64,000 bases of DNA, taken from Lobosporangium transversale (Eukaryota; Mortierellomycota; Mortierellomycetes; Mortierellales; Mortierellaceae). The notes under the pieces are model-generated. The model was not told where the DNA came from and made no database searches. It saw only the letters and a program-made list of their open reading frames with translations. Position 1 is the stretch's first letter. Each line of letters opens with the position of its first letter. This document shows positions 18,183-28,486 of the stretch, in pieces. The stretch is taken from assembly GCF_002105155.1 (NCBI RefSeq), contig NW_019028988.1, positions 806,001 through 870,000 on the forward strand. Direction: 5' to 3'. The translations under genes and the position numbers were made by a program.

Positions 18183-18432
18183 CCACTGCAAACAAAAGAA
18201 GCTGAAAAAAAATTGTATAACAAAGGATCGACATCAACACTATATGCTGTATACCAAGATGGTTTCACTTTGGTATCTCAATGCTATTTCTTCCAATCTG
18301 CCGTTCATGCGAGAGCTTGTATTTATTTGTCAATCTCTGCTATTGACTGGGACAAAACCCCAATCCAAACAAAGGAACTGAATAAAGATTGATGTGGCCT
18401 GTGAAGCAAAGGATCGATATCAAAACTATATG
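18183..18432. repeat. imperfect direct repeat pair upstream of FEN-Fanzor
   Basis: 18183-18246 and 18360-18432 share a similar layout (C-A-A-A-C-A-A-A rich start, then CAAAGGATCGA). The last 26 bp (18221-18246 and 18407-18432) agree at 24 positions. Copies are 186 bp apart. They lie within 500 bp of the start of the putative RNA-guided nuclease gene. Confidence 0.65.
18251..18276. other. 7-bp-stem hairpin
   Basis: ATACCAA (18251-18257) and TTGGTAT (18270-18276) form a perfect stem with a 12-nt loop. It lies between the two copies of the direct repeat. Significance unknown. Confidence 0.5.
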
Positions 18433-18704
18433 AGGCAATGATAAAACTCATCATCAATCCAGGATATAAAAAGGGATCATTGTCTTCCTCCTTCAAAGTC
18501 CCATCCCTTTTACCACTGCCACTTGTTCCTGTATCTTTCCCTCAATATTCTTTATCTATTCGCTTTGAATCTTTACACCATAAAAAGCTCATCCTTTTAT
18601 ACCTTTGTCGCTCTTTTTTTTTTTTTTTTTTTTTTTTCTTTTTCATTTCTTTTCATCACCATCATTTTTCCTTTTTTCTTTCTCTTTTCGCTTAGATATT
18701 GACC

Positions 18705-20699
18705 ATGGGGCTGAAGTCCTTCTTCAAACTGGTTGCGGATCGCGGGGTTTTACCTTCGGAAACTGACGTGGGCACTTTCTTGGCGGCAAATCTTGACCAT
18801 CCTGTTCATTTAGATCTCCTCGGTACGTTCTATTACGACATCCTCCGCAGAGTCGTCCATGCAAAGATGAAAAACGAAACCATCATTGATGTAGGAAGGT
18901 CCCTGGCACTCGAGATAAAGGATCTTTTCACAACGGACAACCTGACTATACATATTGATGGGGAACCTTGTACTGAGAAAGAAAAAGCAAGGACAGAACG
19001 GCAAGCCATAAGACAAAAAAATATGGACGCTTTGGAGAACAATATGAGCACCTTCGAGAGAAATTCTCGGAGTGGGGTATGGACTCGTCCTCAAGTCATG
19101 AGGCGTATCCAGAAGGGTCTTCGAGAAGTCCACACCCTGAGCGTCCAGGACAAGGATCAGCTGGCAACAGGCCTTAGTTCTGTCTTCGATGTCTGTCTGT
19201 GTGCATATGAAGCGGACCCATGCATAGGGTGCCATGATGAGGAGAATGATAGGATCGTGATATCCCAAGACTCTGATTTTTTTGCGTACGAACGAGTCTG
19301 CTTCCTAGTGCGACCCCTTCCGCACCGTAGACGGAAGTTTGGGGTTTACGACGTAGACAACGTTATCCAAGCACTAAGACTGCCAACACACGCGCATCTG
19401 GTGTTATTCTGTGCCATCGCAGGCAATGACTACTCAAGGAACCTCGAGACGTTAGGCCCGGTTAATAATCTTCGATTGGTTCGAAAGGTTGCGTGGAACG
19501 AGAACTACAATAAAATGCTTCAAGATTACCTCGGGGAAGCTAATAAGGTGTTGGGAAGGAACGTAGCCTCTGAGGAAGGCCGTTTCAGTGTAGCTCTCCG
19601 CATTTTTACTTCCGGCCATCAAACGTCGGCCCAAGCGTTACCATCGAACAATGAGTTCGATAACTTCAAGCAGCGTCTACTCAATGGAAAGGATCTTCGC
19701 CATAGAACGGCTCAGCAAAGGCAAGCGCAGCGCCGCAGAACGTAAGAAAGCTCAAGCTATAGTTTTTGGCCTTGAAACCAGACGTCCCCAATACTAATCG
19801 TTAGTCCCTTTCTTGAATAATGTAGAGGCGTACCATCATTCTATATAGCGGAAGGGTCACATAGGAACCAGTTCCGGCCCATCTTTTCTGACAAGCCGAG
19901 CATATTGAATGCGTGCACAGTTGATATCAGTAACTGCCGTCAGCACGATAGGCCGGGCCTTAAGCATCCACCACGTCGGAGAAAGGCAAAAAAGAAGCAA
20001 CAGAAAAAACAAAAGCGGAAGCACAAAGGCAAGAAGCCCCACAGGGCTAAAAAAGAAGGTGCACCAATTAGGAACTTGAAGGATGCTACGAAGGTTGATC
20101 ACAGCTACAGCAGTAAGCACCCTATCAAGGCCTTAACAATTGGGCCCCTTAAGGCCTCCATGGCAAGGAAAGGCGGACTGGACGCAGATGAAAGGGATAG
20201 TATTGCAAGCCAGATCCGAGGGGCAGTTGTTGTCCTCAACCGACTACGCCGCTATGCATACTGGGCGATTGCCTTGGACATTGAGAGGATCATGCGGTTA
20301 CCAGGGGCAGCAAAGTCGAGGAAAAAGGCACTGGACGAGGTCTTGGATAGCAATGATTATTCCTTCCGTCTCGCCACCCTTCTTTTGAGTGGTCAAGGTG
20401 GCCCCAATTCAGCTTATGCGAGGACAAAAAAACAAGGAAAGGCGGTAGAAACGCCCCATCATCACCTCGCTTATGAACATTTCAAGGCCACCACTGAACT
20501 TTCCCCAATAAAGGAAATAGACATCACATTGGGGGACGTCCAAGGCTTTGATCCCAAAAAGATCACATTTCCAAGAGCGTCAGACTTACTAATGGGCCAA
20601 GTACAGACATCATTAAGGCAGCACTACAGGAACGCAATGGTATAGCTTGTGTAGGGGTATTTTCATGCATATTCTGCAATCAAATGCTCTTTATTCACA

Positions 20700-20733
<34 letters not shown>

Positions 20734-22210
20734 TTTGATGTCGAGAAAACAAACGAAGATATGAGCGACATTGAGTTTTTTTTGCGGGAGAACAAAAAAG
20801 TGAAAAACTACTCAGACTTTCCTACGTCCCCCTGGTCACCCCGGTATGTGTATCTGTCTGAACACGCCCTAGTTGACATCCTCTGGGCGACCGAAGATAC
20901 CAAGCAGCTGCTGGAGCGTATTCTGCCTCTCAATAATGCTTCCAAGACTGCAATGTATGAGTGTGTACAGGGAACAAAAGGGGTTTTGATACAGGCTCTC
21001 TTTTGTGACATTGGAGGTGATCGCATGGTTCGTGGATATCAAGACAAAGTATCCCTGCAGTCACAGGACAAAGATCTAACTCGGTTCAAACTCAAAGGAA
21101 CGATTTCTACCAACGGTCTAGTTCTGAATCTACTTGCCTATGACACAACCCAGACGAAGAGACAGCAGCAGTCTGACGTAGATGAAGAAGACCCCAGCCA
21201 AGAACTGGAGCTTTCTCAGGGATTTCTCAACACGACGTGTTCAAAGGCGGCCGGTGAAGACCTAACAGATGAAGACTATGCAAACATAAACTGGAAGAGG
21301 AGCTCCAAGCTGCTTGAAAACGTTGAGCTCACATTCAACAAACCAGGGCGATGCCCATCCGCAAACACCACAACTATCGTCGGATGTGATCCTGGTATTG
21401 TTAACGCCCTTACGTTTTCCTCGCTGGACCCTCACAACCCTAACTTGCGGCAAACGGTAAAGGTGAGAAGCAGGTTCTTGTACCTCCCTGTCCTCCGCTT
21501 CAATCACCTGTTGAACAAAAGGAAGCGTGAAAAAGGAATGATTGAGGTTGAGAGCGCCATCCCTGTGTTTGGAAGGGATACGTATAATGAGTACTTTCAA
21601 TGGATGAACGAGGAGTCTCAGACACAGACAGGATCAGCGAATTTGGATGTGCTTCAAGAGTTCTACGAGTCCAGATGGCACCTGAAAAAAAATGGGACCT
21701 ACGAAAGGCTCAACGAGCTACGTTCGACTACGCGGTACAGCGAGTGTTGAAGATGCTTGGGGATAAAGGAGTACTTGTCGTCGGCCTAGGGTCCTTTGAA
21801 AGTAGTAAAGGAGTTCCCAGCAAGCACACTGCTATAACGAGACATCTTGTCACACAGGTATGGCTGTTTTTAAAAAAGTAAGCAAAGCTGGAAAGCCATA
21901 AAACCCTTGCTAATAAACGACTGCCATTTGAAACGCTTAGGTCAAAGCACGAGGACACTTCGCTGTAGGAGCGCACGAATTTTACACCAGCGCCCGCTGT
22001 CCCCGACCCCTCTGCGATAGCTTTTTAGAGACGGTGTACCCTCGCTCTAAATATTGCAGGACATGTAAGGTATTCTTCGACCGTGACGCAGTAGGGGCGG
22101 AAAACATCGCAAGAATCGGTCTTGCTCAAATTGAGAGACAAGAGAGACCTGCAAAGTACAAGCCCACGGAAGAGTCGCCTGCTCCGGCTGCAAAGCGCGC
22201 ACGACGCTAG
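18705..22210 (+). CDS. FEN1/XPG-like nuclease fused to Fanzor (eukaryotic TnpB-type) RNA-guided nuclease; one frame break
   Basis: Four exons join in phase: 18705-19741, 19826-20639, 20734-21857 and 21941-22210. They give about 1081 residues if the frame break at 21685-21693 is crossed. The start ACCATGG gives MGLKSFF, the canonical MG-start of XPG/FEN enzymes. FEN-like acidic residues sit at near-FEN1 positions: D37 (VHLDLLG), D85 (HIDGEP), E169/D171 (YEADP), D189/D191 (SQDSDFF), and D242 in GNDYSRNLETLG, the helix-turn-helix. About 393-425 is Lys/Arg-rich (probable NLS and nucleic-acid binding). The C-terminal half has the TnpB/Fanzor order: RuvC-I GCDPGIVNALTF (about D836), KWDLRKAQRATFDYAV, RuvC-II region VVGLGSFESSKG, zinc ribbon CPRPLC...YCRTC, and RuvC-III DRDAVGAENI (about 1040). 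Introns of 83-94 nt show a eukaryotic gene. Fanzors are RNA-guided DNA nucleases. The joint role with a flap nuclease is inference. Separate genes are less likely because no stop or start intervenes. Confidence 0.85.
21685..21693 (+). promoter_or_regulatory. A8 frame-break / candidate -1 slippery site
   Basis: The upstream frame reads CTG AAA AAA AAT and ends at TGA 21748-21750. The conserved Fanzor sequence resumes as TGG GAC in the -1 frame. Positions 21687-21693 are A AAA AAT, a fit to the X XXY YYZ slippery rule. A one-base homopolymer indel is the simple alternative. Confidence 0.6.
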
Positions 22211-22221
22211 ACACAAGTATT

Positions 22222-22239
22222 TGGGTGCCGGCACACCCA
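22222..22239 (+). other. 6-bp hairpin just after the FEN-Fanzor stop codon
   Basis: TGGGTG (22222-22227) pairs with CACCCA (22234-22239) around a CCGGCA loop, 12 nt after the stop. In TnpB/Fanzor loci the guide RNA scaffold lies at or beyond the 3' end of the nuclease gene, so this is the first place to look. A role is not shown. Confidence 0.45.
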
Positions 22240-22493
22240 CAAAAAATTTGTAAGTTCTGTTTATTTTCGTCTCCTGTATCCATCCTCTCTAATCTTTTGC
22301 CCCTGAATTTCTGGACTAACTTTAAAAACCGTACAGATCAACAGATACACCGAGGCGAAACTACCAAAACTGATCAATCCTCTATCCCTATGGAAGAGAA
22401 CAACAAGAGTAATATCATTCAAAGCCCTATTTACATACAGCTTTTCAGACTTTTTTAATTTTTTATTTATTTAAGAGTTTGATGAAAGCTGGT

Positions 22494-22691
22494 CTATGTC
22501 TGAATGCCGCTGGGCAAAGGGAACGCATAAGGCTCACTCGCCTGAGAGCGGCCGTAGGTCATGAATCCAACATAAGGGACAATGTTCCAGTGAAGAGACA
22601 CATTTGCATTCACATTTCTATCAAGATTTTGATTAATTGTTTCGACCAACATTTTTTTAAGGCAAAAATGTTAATTTCCGTGTCAAAGCAC

Positions 22692-22760
<69 letters not shown>

Positions 22761-23695
22761 CTGTCGAGCAATGTTTCGGGTATAAATACTTACGTCCACT
22801 TCTTGTTAACATCGATCAAACTATATTTGTTCTTAATTCCTTTCTTGCGGATCACAGCCGCAGACTTGCGCTTGATGATTGTATCCCATAAAACGATTTC
22901 ATTTTTAAGCTTTTTTGTATTGTTCCATTGATGAGAATAATAATAAAAACAATAAAAACAAAGAACTTGCTGGGTTAATTTCAAGAAATACAAGTCATTT
23001 ATATATACTTTATCCATAGTGTTAGCTTACATGTGTTGGGGTAGAGTATTCTGCAACGACATAGACGAATAACTGTTTGGTGTTCCAATGAAAAAGAGAT
23101 GAAAGATCTACTCTCACACGTTTAAAAAAAAAGTATCAATAAGAGGCAGCTATTTTTTTTTTCTCGACCTAAAAGAACGGCAATATATTACGTTACCTGC
23201 ATCGATATGCATCACAGTGTTGGCAAATTCATTGTCTCGCGTCCTGTAGTCGACCCAGTTCTTATCATATCTTCCAGTTAAACTATTAATGGAGTCGAGT
23301 TTTGAGAACAAGTTGAATAAATTGAGTTTTTTTTTTTTTTTTGTTTTTTTTTTTTTTTGTCCTTTGTCCGTGAGTTTTAGCTTTCTCTAGTAGGTTTTTT
23401 TTTACTTTTGACAAAATTGATGTAATTACACTTTGATGGAATCCAGTCCAACAGATCCAGAAGGTTGGCTGGGGATGACAAGTGAGCTTAAAGCGATGGC
23501 CTATGTTGTTTTGATGCAGGTCCATAACAGTAAGGACAAGAGCTAATTTATTCCTCATATAAAACACATCTAACCATGAGACCTCTTTTTCCACAGAAGA
23601 GGCTAACATTAGTGCAAGTTTACCCCAAGGAGACAGAAAATGGCTGAAATGGAGAATGCTAAAACAGCATTCGCTCTGTTCTGCAAGTTATTCAT
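22494..23695 (-). CDS. SPC3: signal peptidase complex subunit 3 (Spc3/SPCS3)
   Basis: Six exons on the minus strand join in phase: 23695-23624, 23500-23430, 23282-23197, 23110-23031, 22969-22794 and 22617-22494. They give 202 residues. The start MNNLQNRANAVLAFS leads into a single membrane segment (AFSISAIFCLLGAIALSSLVI). Family hallmarks follow: LFHWNTKQLFVYVVAEYST, NEIVLWDTIIKRK, KNKYSLIDVNKKW and LHWNIVPYVGFMTYG. Spc3 is an ER membrane subunit with a lumenal domain, needed for signal-peptide cleavage. It is slightly longer than yeast (184) because the fifth exon starts with an odd Cys/Tyr-rich stretch (QVLCFYCFYYYS). That acceptor (after 22970) is the only good AG there but may be wrong. 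The fifth intron holds a 40+25 T/A inverted tract. The gene ends 283 bp from the convergent FEN-Fanzor gene. Confidence 0.9.
22695..22759. repeat. T40A25 perfect fold-back tract in SPC3 intron
   Basis: Forty T followed directly by twenty-five A. It lies within the SPC3 intron 22793-22618 and can form a 25-bp A:T hairpin. It is the longest homopolymer junction in the window. Confidence 0.85.
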
Positions 23696-23867
23696 TGTAG
23701 TTGCCTTCTTTTTTAGATTTCGCCCTAGTGTTTGTCCTGTGTAAGATGAAGCATTCGAAGAAAAGAAAGTTGTGCCCTGATTTTATTGCCACAACATTAA
23801 GAATGGACGCGTCCCTTGCCAAACAGTCACATGACCTCATTTCTTCTAGTCAGTTGACGGAGAGCAG

Positions 23868-24764
23868 TTAGGAAGACTTTTCAAGTCTTTGCAACCAGTT
23901 GCGAAAGGTCGTTGTCGTTGGCGTTTTGAGAAACTGATTAGGAGACCGGATATCAAATCTACCCACTTTATTATCGCTCCTTTTCACTCGTATTGAACGA
24001 TAATGTAGGCTTTGTTCTACGTCTCCATGTTTGACCTCATCGTGTGAGGAATTAGGAATCCATATAACGATCTCAAGGTTATTTTTTGAAGCTAGTATGC
24101 TCCTCTTGGAAGAGGGTTGAGATAGCTGTGGTGTTGAAGGAGCTGTCTGGAGTCTTAGTGGTATTGTTGTTGTTGCAGGACAAGCTGGTTGTTGCTGGCG
24201 CTCAACCAAGGAGAGCTCTCCATAGTCAGAATCAGCAGTAGTGGGATAACACAATGACCTGCTGCTCTTTTCTACTTTCCTATCGTATCGCTGGGGGACC
24301 TCATATGTATACCCACAACTGCCTAGTTTCTCTAGGCAAAGCTTGATTGGTCGTTGCTCTCTATGTCTGGAATCTAAGCTTATATTCGGGCACTGTAGAA
24401 TACTATCCATTTCAATGCTTTCACCAATTCGTCCACGGGAAGGTCGATATCCACGCGTGTAGAAAGTCCCTTGGATCGAAGGTTGGGGACGTGGTGAAGG
24501 AGGAAGAATCACATCCGAGCCACGAGAGAATGGTTTGGGCAAGCCGTCTACAAGGTGAGTATGCCTGTGTACTGTTTTCTTTTTCTGCGATAAACGAAGT
24601 GCGTTGAATGCTCTTGAGATTTCCTTCCTTGCCTGGATTCGACCCTTCCTTTTTCTGAATTGAATACTTTCAGGAAACCCCCGCTGATTTTTATCAGTTT
24701 TATGCTTCCACGGTGTAAATATTGCCTTAATGCTGTTCACCCAAGTGGGAAGAATGGGTAACAT
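23868..24764 (-). CDS. hypothetical protein, 298 aa
   Basis: A single uninterrupted ATG-started ORF, long for the local AT content, ending TGA/TAA-free until 23868. The N-terminus MLPILPTWVNSIKAIFTPW is hydrophobic/amphipathic, followed by a basic, Arg/Lys/Ser-rich body (RKRKGRIQARKE, SSKRSILASKN) and the end FRNWLQRLEKSS. No known family was recognised. The basic, low-hydrophobicity composition suggests a disordered or nucleic-acid-associated protein, but this is weak. It lies head-to-tail behind SPC3. It could be a chance ORF. A possible upstream exon at 24817-25002 was not supported. Confidence 0.4.
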   Translation of the reverse strand: MLPILPTWVNSIKAIFTPWKHKTDKNQRGFPESIQFRKRKGRIQARKEISRAFNALRLSQKKKTVHRHTHLVDGLPKPFSRGSDVILPPSPRPQPSIQGTFYTRGYRPSRGRIGESIEMDSILQCPNISLDSRHREQRPIKLCLEKLGSCGYTYEVPQRYDRKVEKSSRSLCYPTTADSDYGELSLVERQQQPACPATTTIPLRLQTAPSTPQLSQPSSKRSILASKNNLEIVIWIPNSSHDEVKHGDVEQSLHYRSIRVKRSDNKVGRFDIRSPNQFLKTPTTTTFRNWLQRLEKSS

Positions 24765-26478
24765 GACGAATTAGATAAGAGGGAGATGGATAGAGCAAGA
24801 GAAAATGATTCTGCGACTAGCAGATCTTAAACTCACTGTTTTTCAGGGTTTCTGCCATCTTGAAATACAATTTGACACGATTGAGAGTCACAGGGTGATA
24901 CCGACAAAGATGACCCAGATGTATCCACAATAGTGCTTTTATCAGTGAATATTGTCCGATGATTCCGATAGTCCTATGGGCGCTTCGTGTTTGTGAACTC
25001 ACGAAGCACTTTTTTCCTCCTCGAGTAGGCTAAGAGCTTCTAGCCTTTACTAACTGAAGTGTAATCCATGCATGCCTCTGTGGATTGTATCTCTCTTTAA
25101 ATTTGTAACGTCGACATTATTCTCCGAGTTTACCATGGGCCCACACATAAATAGTGAACCTCAGAAAAAAAAAAAAAAAGCATGCCGCAATTGATGCTAC
25201 TATCACAGGATCACTCAGCCTCGCATATTGACCACCACCCACTTCATTTTTTAGCCACACTTCGGTGACTATACCTGTCCCTACAAAGCTCAGCGATATC
25301 TAGCCCTATTCCCCTTTGAATAGTAGGTTTAGAACCGATCCTGAGTCCTTTATCTTCACTCCCGCCTTCACAGCATAACTCCCAGTACAAAAATATCACC
25401 TATTGTTCCAGGTTCGCTTGCTTGCGTCACAAGGCGCAATAAGACTGCGCTACTTTGTCAGTGTTCTGTTGGATTTAAGTAGAATTAAGGTAATAACAGC
25501 AACAAGTGTTGTAGCTGGTCCACCTTTACAATCATAGTTTAGCAATGGCTCCCGCCCTACTCGAAGGGAAAAGGAGCGGGAGAGTGGAAGGGGGAGGGGA
25601 TCTTTGACTGAAACAGTGTCTTTGCAGACTTGGTAACAATCAGCTGCGCTGAGAACTTATGACATTGCTTCTCGAATGGTTTGACCAGCGAGTTCCTCAC
25701 GCAGTGGTAGTAAGTCCATTCTTGTACCACATAGTCCGAATACAATGTTGTATCAACTCTCTCTGTCTTCACTTGCAATCCGTTACAATGATGCTTTATC
25801 GGCCCTCATCCTCCTAGGTAAACGTAGGGCCTTGTTTTAGCTTCGAAATGCTCTGCTTGAGAAATATTCAGTCAAGAATAAAAGACTTTATAATACATGA
25901 AATAGGGATATTGCCAACAACAGTAACAATAATGAGTTGGAAATATTGAAACTAAAACTCGAGCTTATTCTTGGTCATTTTCTGATCTAGAGCACTGTAC
26001 TACGGAAGCTATAACAATAGCCATAGTGAGCTACTTGTCATTGACAGACATACAGAGTAAACTAAAATGTTCTGCTGCGAAAGGTTGTACGGGTATGACC
26101 ATTGCTATAGCATTAGGGCCGCGTATAAAATGCTCGGGGGCCATGAGGTCCTAGCCCTTAATGGAACCGAGAAACCTGCACTTACTTTGTGCCTTGTCTT
26201 CCCGCTGCAACTATTGTTTTCACTTTGACTGCTGTGGTTACGCCAAAATGAGCCAAATGAACAAATCAAAAAGGTTTCTTGTGAAAATATGAAAACCAAG
26301 AGGCTAGACAGTGGATCTCAAGATGATCATAGCAAATAGTGGGGATTCTGACATTTCAAACATAGCTTGATGGAGAAACTGGTTGTGACGAACGCTTGAA
26401 TAATGGGTACGCCAGAAGACACAAAACTAAGGACAGATAGTATAAACAGCAAGACTAGATGCTTCGATGCATGCTTTG

Positions 26479-26580
26479 CAGTAGCAGTGGCAGCAGTAAT
26501 AGCATTAGTAGCATTAGTAGCATTAGTAGCATTAATAGCATTAATAGCAGTAGTAGCAGTAAGAGTAATAATAACAATAA
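26479..26580 (+). repeat. nine-base tandem repeat (GTAGCATTA)n with degenerate triplets
   Basis: Starts as GCAGTAGCAGTGGCAGCAGTAATAGC-like triplets, becomes a regular GTAGCATTA repeat for about six units, then degenerates to GTA/ATA triplets. A simple minisatellite. The translated ORF (AVAVAAVIALVALVAL) is an artefact of the repeat. Confidence 0.8.
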
Positions 26581-27456
26581 CGTCAATTATAACAATGGGT
26601 CTTTGCTATTATAGCTACTATTCATTCATTTCATGACCAGTCGTCCCCATCACCATCATTCAAGTTTGAGCTATGTCTTGTTCTGGTAACCTACACACTT
26701 CTCGGGCTGAAGCCGATCTTTAGGGAAGCTCATTAATGTTCTCCACATAGTTTAATTGCTCGTGAGGGCTTAGAGTTGTCTTCAAAATTATTGAGCTATA
26801 ATCCTTTGACTACATGTACTTTGTTTGTGTGGTCTATATTCTAGACATGTTTTAGTATCCTTGGACGAGTTGATTTGGTCAGCTAAGATGTCTCAAGAGT
26901 GAAATCTGGGTGCGGATCTTGTTTCAGCCACAGCCTTTAGCTTGGGTTTGGTCCCGGGGTATTGAGAGACAGACACGGTTCAATATGATAGCGGCAGTAC
27001 CATGCCGATCCACATATTCTGAAAATGAATTGGGATCGCAAGCTACTAATAAAGGCACTGATGGGCCATCCTTCTTATTTTAATTTTGTTCCAATCAGCG
27101 AGAGTATAAATATTTAGTAGTACATCTTTTAGTTTAGAAGAAGCAAAAAATCAATCGAGAGGGCATCTTAAAATTAGGTAATTCTTTGAATGAAAGCGGA
27201 GTTAGTTCTTTGGACTAAGGACTTTGTAAGTGTCGTGTGCCGCCTTGTTCTCACATGAGGTAAGCTCTACGTTTTTTTTTTTTTTTTTTTTTTTTGTGTT
27301 TTCCCTCGTTAATCGCTACGAAGAAAAAAGCATATTGATTGGCCTTTGATGTGGATACCCTTTAACACTCGCACTCTGGTTACCAGCAGCCAAGATGAAG
27401 AGATCGAAATCCCAACAACTGGATCGCGCATCATTTGTCCTCTTTGGCTGCCATAG

Positions 27457-27617
27457 TCCTCGCCAGAAAATTGTCGATAAATATTTTTTAAAATGCTGTC
27501 CTAAATCAAATTTTAATCAATAACAATGGTTGAATTGATTTGGTGGTTGATTGTCTCAAATGGAGGATATTTTATCCAATTTAATAATCATATTTGTCGA
27601 CGACTTTCTGGCGAGGA
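27457..27617. mobile_element. MITE-like element with 28-bp terminal inverted repeats
   Basis: Left end TCCTCGCCAGAAAATTGTCG (27457 onward) and the reverse complement of the right end (TCCTCGCCAGAAAGTCGTCG, ending at 27617) match at 25 of 28 positions. The 161-bp body is AT-rich and non-coding, as expected for a miniature inverted-repeat element mobilised by an unrelated full-length transposase. No convincing target-site duplication is visible in the flanks (CCATAG / TTCCAA). Confidence 0.75.
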
Positions 27618-28104
27618 TTCCAATTCCATTCTGTTCATTTTTAGTTCGCTCATTGGTGGCGCTTTGCAATGACAGCTGAATGATAACACCATGAGTAAAT
27701 GGGTTTTTTTGTCATTTGGGGATGCTGAAAGCAACTGTCATCCTCAGAAGAGTGACCTGTCAGCAAGTAGAGGCTTGTTGAGTGCAAGATGTATAATACC
27801 ATCCTTCTAAAAACTATCGCAAGATACTAGTGTTTTTACAGTAGTGAAAGAGAGCGCTGTACACGCAACTACATTGCTCTTGGATATACACCAACATCCT
27901 TTTCTTATTTTTATTAATATGATCCTATATTACTGCTTCCTCAATTCATTTGTCATATTTATCCTTATGATCAACCTAAATAGGTTATTCTCGCACTATT
28001 GTCCTGGGTTGGAGAGTACACTAATCAGCTGTTACACACCTAACCTCTCTTGCCAACGAGGTTTTCAATTATCTAAGTGAAGTATAGTATCAGCAAACCA
28101 AGAA

Positions 28105-28106
<2 letters not shown>

Positions 28107-28140
<34 letters not shown>
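28107..28140. repeat. 34-nt poly-T tract
   Basis: An uninterrupted T run in the gene-poor region. No adjacent gene or retroposon body was recognised, so it is not clearly a retroposed poly-A tail. Confidence 0.8.
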
Positions 28141-28141
<1 letters not shown>

Positions 28142-28461
28142 GTATGGGAAGGACGGAGAGTATTATATCAATTTGTCAAAGGCTTGTCGATCAAAACTTG
28201 CTTACAGCGATCATTCAAAGTCATCTTCCCTGGTTTATTATTTTCTTTGTTAAATACTTCTATTTTTCTACTGTATATTGACTACTGGCTTGAAATGTGA
28301 ATTCATGCTTCCCTGGTTGAGATAAAAGTCGACTACCTTTGGTACGGTAGCTTTTTTCTTTTTTTTTTTTTTTTTTGTTTGTTTGTTTCCTTGATGACAA
28401 AAAAAAAAAATCTCTGATGGTCGGAAAACTTGGGTCATAGACCAATAAGATGAACTAAAGA

Positions 28462-28486
28462 AAAAAAGGCTCAAAGCGCCTTTTTT
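28462..28486. other. 9-bp hairpin with A6/T6 ends
   Basis: AAAAAAGGC (28462-28470) pairs with GCCTTTTTT (28478-28486) around a 7-nt loop. It resembles a Pol III or factor-independent stop shape, but no RNA gene was recognised beside it. Confidence 0.4.

Larger units (their letters stand above)
15759..18704. other. 2.9-kb spacer upstream of the FEN-Fanzor gene
   Basis: Between the kinase end and the FEN-Fanzor start. Small ORFs (16402-16587, 16990-17199, 17417-17937) lack family resemblance and mostly lack ATG starts. Near its 3' end are an imperfect direct repeat and a hairpin, listed separately. A T run (about 18614-18636) and pyrimidine-rich sequence precede the ATG at 18705. No other gene was recognised. 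Confidence 0.4.

Noticed and set aside
20640-20733. Treating FEN-like and Fanzor parts as two genes split at the TAG after NAMV
   Set aside because: The stop overlaps a GTATAG donor. A poly-T/TAG acceptor restores the phase-0 frame with 27 in-frame bases before the next ATG, so an intron explains it better.
21262-21600. Minus-strand ORFs across the Fanzor exon
   Set aside because: Shadows of the conserved plus-strand RuvC-I exon.
26403-26636. 77-aa ORF with Val/Ala/Leu repeats
   Set aside because: It is the translation of the nine-base minisatellite.
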